Source: Bacteroidales bacterium UBA1733
Lineage (GTDB): Bacteria > Bacteroidota > Bacteroidia > Bacteroidales > UBA3663
NCBI GenBank assembly: GCA_002315795.1
Contig: DCIF01000049.1
Span: forward strand, 13,156 to 22,238
Direction of reading: 5' to 3'
DNA: 9,083 bases
Shown here: positions 5,382-9,083 of the stretch, one piece after another
Layout: every line of letters starts with the position of its first letter
How positions within the stretch are numbered: position 1 is the stretch's first letter
Made by a program: the position numbers and the translations under genes
Notes under the pieces: generated by a model
The model's database searches: none
The model's input: the letters and a program-made list of their open reading frames with translations, nothing else
Told to the model about the DNA's origin: nothing

Positions 5382-7655
5382 ATGAAAAACAAATATACCA
5401 CCTTGGTAGCTGCACTTGCTGCCACAGCTTTGGCTGGATGCCAGAGTAAGTCCGCTTCACCAGAAGAGACCTTTATCAATGACCTTATGTCTAAAATGAC
5501 TTTAGCCGAGAAGATTGGCCAGACGAATCTGTTGCCAGCTCCTGGTCCGATTGTCACAGGTATTTCAGAACAGACCGATATCGTAAACCAGATCAAAGAT
5601 GGTAAAGTCGGCTCGATACTGAACATCAAAGGTGCTGACGAAATCCGCGAATATCAGCGCATCGCTGTAGAAGAAAGCCGTCTGGGTATCCCGATCCTAT
5701 TTGGTCTGGATGTGATTCACGGTTATCAGACCGAGTTCCCTATTCCTTTGGCCGTATCCTGTGCATGGGACACCGTCGGAGTAAAACTCTCTGCTCAGAT
5801 TGCCGCACGTGAGGCTTCAACTGACGGTATCGCCTGGACTTATAGTCCGATGGTTGACATTTGCCGCGATGCACGCTGGGGTCGTATTGCCGAAGGTAAC
5901 GGTGAAGATCCATGGCTGAGTGGACTTATTGGACGTGCTTATGTGCAGGGTTGGCAGGGTGATGATCTGAGCCATCCGCAGACACTGATGGCCTGTTTGA
6001 AGCACTATGCACTCTATGGTGCTGCAGAATCTGGACGTGACTATAATACGACCGACATGAGCGAGAACCGTATGTTTAACGAATATCTCCTTCCCTACCA
6101 GATGGCCGTAGAAGCCGGTGTCGGAAGTGTGATGACTTCGTTCAACGATATCAACGGCACTCCAGCGACGGCCAATGCCTGGTTGCAGAACGACCTGCTC
6201 CGCAAACAGTGGAAGTTCGATGGTTTCATCGTCACTGACTACGGTGCTATACGCGAGATGGAGGCTCATGGTCTTGGCGGTGATGACGTCGTGGCTCAGC
6301 GTGCACTCGAAGCAACCGTCGATATGGATATGTGTTCTGAGCTCTATATTACACAGCTTGAGAAGCTGCTCGAAGAAAAGCGCATCTCCCAGAAGCAGAT
6401 TGACGAGGCATGCTATCGTGTACTGCAGGCCAAATATCGTCTCGGACTCTTCGACGATCCTTACCGATATAACGACAAAGAGCGTGGCAAGACCGAGCTG
6501 TTCAAGGCTGAGAACCGTGAGGCTGCCCGTAAGATCACTGCCAGTACTTTCGTATTGCTGAAGAACGATAACGATCTTCTACCGCTTGAGAAAAAGGGAA
6601 AGATCGCACTCATTGGTCCGATGGCCAACAACCAGTCTCAGCTGCGTGGCTGCTGGAGCGTTCCGTCTGACCACACCCTCTACACCACCATCTTTGACGC
6701 TATGAAGCAGCGCCTGGCTGGTGCTGCAGAAGTACGCTATGCCGAAGGTTGCCACTATTCCTACGATGCTACCCTTGAACAGCGTTTTCTTTGGTATGAT
6801 CAGCCTTCAACACGCAGCCATCAGGAACTCCTCAATGAGGCTTTGGCAACAGCACGCTGGTCAGACGTTGTTGTGGCTATTCTGGGAGAAGCTAAGGAGA
6901 TGACTGGTGAGGCAGCGTCAATGAGCGACATCGAGATGCAGGCTTCTCAGCGTGATCTTCTGGATGCACTCGTAAAGACCGGCAAGCCTGTAGTACTGTT
7001 GCTGGCTAATGGTCGTCCGATGGTTTTGAAGCACGAGTCGGAGACCGTTCCTGCCATTCTGGATATCTGGTTCCCTGGCAGTGAGGCTGGAGATGCGATC
7101 TGTGACGTTCTCTTTGGTGACGTAGCTCCACAGGGTCATCTCACCACTACCTTCCCTCAGAACGCTGGTCAGTTGCCTCTCTACTACAATCACAAGAATA
7201 CAGGTCGTCCGATCGGTGAAAATGACTATGGTAAGTTTACTTCTGGCTATCTGGATGTCACCAATGCTCCACTCTATCCATTTGGCTGGGGTCTCACCTA
7301 CACTACTTTTGAGTTGAGTGATATCAAACTAAGCAACGACAAACTGGATGGCAACGGCAGTCTCAGCGCTACGGTGACCCTCAGTAATACCGGCAAACGA
7401 GAGGCAACAACTATCGTGCAGCTCTACACACGTGACCTGGCAGCCTCAATCACTCGTCCTGTACAGGAGCTCAAGGGATTCCAACACGTGACTCTGGCAC
7501 CAGGTGAGAGCAAGGAAGTGACTTTTGCTGTCACACCAGAGATGTTGAAATTCTATAATGCAAAACTTGAGTTCGTGAATGAACCTGGAGACTTTGATCT
7601 TATGATCGGACTAAACTGTCGTGAAGTGAAGCACGCAGCTTTCACCCTCCAATGA
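5382..7655 (+). CDS. bglX: Glycoside hydrolase family 3 beta-glucosidase, lipoprotein (BglX type)
   Basis: This 757-residue GH3 enzyme is predicted to release glucose, or possibly xylose, from the non-reducing end of beta-linked oligosaccharides by a retaining mechanism. A lipoprotein signal ends in LAGC (Cys20). The TIM-barrel domain (about 30-360) shows LMSKMTLAEKIGQ, GLDVIHGY (108-115), the WTYSPMVDICRDARWGR block (152-168), KHY (208-210) and the nucleophile Asp286 in VTDYGA. The alpha/beta sandwich domain (about 385-600) carries TGEAAS at 508-513, where Glu510 is the probable acid/base. The fibronectin III-like C-terminal domain spans about 640-757. Length is typical of BglX. The residues after Cys20 (QSKSAS) lack an acidic export signal, so a periplasmic location is likely. 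The start is supported by the signal peptide and the promoter just upstream. The substrate cannot be fixed from sequence. It is followed 16 nt later by the next gene. Confidence 0.95.
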   Translation: MKNKYTTLVAALAATALAGCQSKSASPEETFINDLMSKMTLAEKIGQTNLLPAPGPIVTGISEQTDIVNQIKDGKVGSILNIKGADEIREYQRIAVEESRLGIPILFGLDVIHGYQTEFPIPLAVSCAWDTVGVKLSAQIAAREASTDGIAWTYSPMVDICRDARWGRIAEGNGEDPWLSGLIGRAYVQGWQGDDLSHPQTLMACLKHYALYGAAESGRDYNTTDMSENRMFNEYLLPYQMAVEAGVGSVMTSFNDINGTPATANAWLQNDLLRKQWKFDGFIVTDYGAIREMEAHGLGGDDVVAQRALEATVDMDMCSELYITQLEKLLEEKRISQKQIDEACYRVLQAKYRLGLFDDPYRYNDKERGKTELFKAENREAARKITASTFVLLKNDNDLLPLEKKGKIALIGPMANNQSQLRGCWSVPSDHTLYTTIFDAMKQRLAGAAEVRYAEGCHYSYDATLEQRFLWYDQPSTRSHQELLNEALATARWSDVVVAILGEAKEMTGEAASMSDIEMQASQRDLLDALVKTGKPVVLLLANGRPMVLKHESETVPAILDIWFPGSEAGDAICDVLFGDVAPQGHLTTTFPQNAGQLPLYYNHKNTGRPIGENDYGKFTSGYLDVTNAPLYPFGWGLTYTTFELSDIKLSNDKLDGNGSLSATVTLSNTGKREATTIVQLYTRDLAASITRPVQELKGFQHVTLAPGESKEVTFAVTPEMLKFYNAKLEFVNEPGDFDLMIGLNCREVKHAAFTLQ

Positions 7656-7671
7656 TTGATTACGAAGAATA

Positions 7672-9083
7672 ATGAATAAGAAGCTCTTTCTCATTTTTCT
7701 GATACTGCTTACAGGTGGTACGCTGATGGCCCAGAATTACATCTATTCTGTGTCAACAGGTACCTCTTGGTCGCGCAATGTATATCCGAAAATTGAGAAA
7801 GAGCAAGATGAAGCTATGTGCAAAGCGGCTCCTATCCCTGGGGCACCCAATTTCGGCCGTATCTTCCAACAGATTTCTTATGCCATTACGCAATCGAATC
7901 TCTATAACGACAGCATCTTCTACGATCTTTCTCAGAGTGAGTGGATCGATATGTTTGAACGTCGTGCCACGACTTTCGCGACGTTCTATGAGAAGGATAA
8001 TAAGGCTATTGACGAACTGAAGGAGTATTTCCAGCGTTCCGAGGTTCCAGAAGCAGCATACGACTCGCTTTTCTTCTATACGCGCAGCATGTATCATCAT
8101 AGTGTCATTGACATTTTCCTCTATGAGGAGTTGATGAACATCATGCTGCCCTATTACGAAAAGAAGCAAGACGTAGAGCACCTGATTTTCTGCTACATGT
8201 GTTCTGGTCTCTACTACTTCCAGTGTGCTCGCATGGGTGACCGTGAAGCCAGTCTGCGTTCGGAGATCTGCTATCACAAGGTGATGAACCTTCGCAACAA
8301 GCTGGCCGAATTCAAGGATCCGCTTAACTACTACTATTTTATCTCAGCATATGTCAATCTGGCCGTCATTCATACTCAGGCCGGAAATGCCTCTTTACAG
8401 GAAAGCCTGAACCTGACTCAAAACATCCGAAAAATCTACGAATCGCCTGAGATGCAGGCAATCTTCAGTCAAGACAGTCTGTTGAACGCGTTTGCTACCT
8501 GGTCTCTGGATCTGTTCAGTCTTCGTGGTATTACTATCTTCATCAGTCAGGGATGGAAGAGCGACCGACTGAAGAATCAGTTATATTATTACTATTCGGA
8601 GTTCAAGAAAAATAAAGGAGGTGATCTGAAACATCTCACCAACTATTATTATGCCAAACTCCCTTACGATGATCAGCTGATCGAGGCTTTCATGGGTCAT
8701 ATTACGTGGGATCAGGCGCTCCAGAATGTGAAGTCGCTATTAACTGAAGATCCGGATATGATCAATACTCCTAAACACAGGAATCTGAATTTCGGCTATC
8801 TCAATAATCTGTTTGAGACCTATTTTCATATCATTAAGCATTCATCGTTGACTTATGCAGAGAAGCGCCAGGCCATTCTCAGACTGGTAGAGCATTCGTT
8901 CACACGACTGAATTACATTGCTCATGGAAATGATTCTTTCGAGAAAGGCATGGTTCTCTCTGAAATAGCCTTAAAAAGAGAATTGCTCTATTATCTCACG
9001 ACAGAAGAACGCCGTGACCTTCTTTTCCGTCTGATCATCACCGAACAGCCTACCACCTATGTACATGTAACCATGGTGGCCGA
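7672..9083 (+). CDS. Exported protein of unknown function, possible C-terminal HD phosphohydrolase (3' truncated)
   Basis: The frame is open from ATG 7672 to the right edge (470 codons) with no stop, so the gene continues beyond the window. Residues 1-20 form a Sec signal peptide (MNKKLFLIF...GGTLMA, cleavage before Gln21), so the following region is predicted to be periplasmic. Residues 70-430 are rich in aromatic residues, helical and TPR-like in texture, with many YYY/FY clusters, but I see no clear repeat consensus. The last residues visible, PTTYVHVTMVA (460-470), resemble the first histidine helix of HD-domain phosphohydrolases (YxHSxxVA); His465 would be the first metal ligand. I recall long Bacteroidota proteins of this build, with a helical N-terminus followed by HD, but the remaining HD motif lies outside. 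It starts 16 nt after bglX and is probably co-transcribed. No confident function is given. Confidence 0.8.
   Translation, partial: MNKKLFLIFLILLTGGTLMAQNYIYSVSTGTSWSRNVYPKIEKEQDEAMCKAAPIPGAPNFGRIFQQISYAITQSNLYNDSIFYDLSQSEWIDMFERRATTFATFYEKDNKAIDELKEYFQRSEVPEAAYDSLFFYTRSMYHHSVIDIFLYEELMNIMLPYYEKKQDVEHLIFCYMCSGLYYFQCARMGDREASLRSEICYHKVMNLRNKLAEFKDPLNYYYFISAYVNLAVIHTQAGNASLQESLNLTQNIRKIYESPEMQAIFSQDSLLNAFATWSLDLFSLRGITIFISQGWKSDRLKNQLYYYYSEFKKNKGGDLKHLTNYYYAKLPYDDQLIEAFMGHITWDQALQNVKSLLTEDPDMINTPKHRNLNFGYLNNLFETYFHIIKHSSLTYAEKRQAILRLVEHSFTRLNYIAHGNDSFEKGMVLSEIALKRELLYYLTTEERRDLLFRLIITEQPTTYVHVTMVA

Noticed and set aside
5817..6269. Minus-strand 150-codon open frame
   Set aside because: It is a shadow across the catalytic domain of the GH3 gene.
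7753..8277. Minus-strand 174-codon open frame
   Set aside because: It is opposite the exported protein starting at 7672, whose frame is open for 470 codons with a signal peptide; the antisense translation has no recognisable features.

Overview
The window looks like chromosome of a gut or rumen Bacteroidales bacterium, most likely Prevotella or a close relative. This rests on the Bacteroidota-type promoter elements (TAnnTTTG) in the divergent spacer, weak or absent Shine-Dalgarno sites, lipoprotein-rich carbohydrate genes, and the protein families present. There are no rRNA or tRNA genes, no recognisable insertion sequence and no CRISPR array. Species assignment is an inference, since no search could be run.

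Layout. (1) 1-2779, plus strand, housekeeping and envelope genes: the 3' part of a bacterial alpha-2-macroglobulin (enters from the left edge), a small hot-dog acyl-CoA thioesterase 23 nt later, then dprA. Between thioesterase and dprA lies a G-free tract containing three perfect copies of a 14-bp tandem repeat that stops 10 nt before the dprA start codon. (2) 2780-2994: an apparently empty spacer that on translation is the relic of a carbohydrate esterase family 2 (CE2) acetylesterase, with recognisable CE2 blocks split over two frames. (3) 2975-5168, minus strand: a two-gene unit made of a short-chain dehydrogenase followed by a lipoprotein of the DUF1593 / Sde182 nucleoside-hydrolase-like family. 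(4) 5169-5381: a divergent promoter region with one TAnnTTTG element for each direction and a 7-bp-arm palindrome between them. (5) 5382-9083, plus strand: a GH3 beta-glucosidase lipoprotein (bglX type), then 16 nt later a large exported protein that runs off the right edge and may carry the beginning of an HD phosphohydrolase domain.

How the genes fit together. GH3, the Sde182-like protein and the dead CE2 esterase all point to plant cell-wall oligosaccharide handling, so 2780-7655 reads as a small, partly decayed hemicellulose/cellulose locus set beside dprA. There is no SusC/SusD pair or regulator in view, so it is not a canonical polysaccharide utilisation locus as far as this window shows. 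The two intact lipoproteins lack the acidic residues after the lipidated cysteine that mark surface export in Bacteroidota, so both probably act in the periplasm. The clearest unexpected items are the CE2 relic and the repeat tract abutting dprA; I did not find convincing evidence for a wholly new defence or mobile system.
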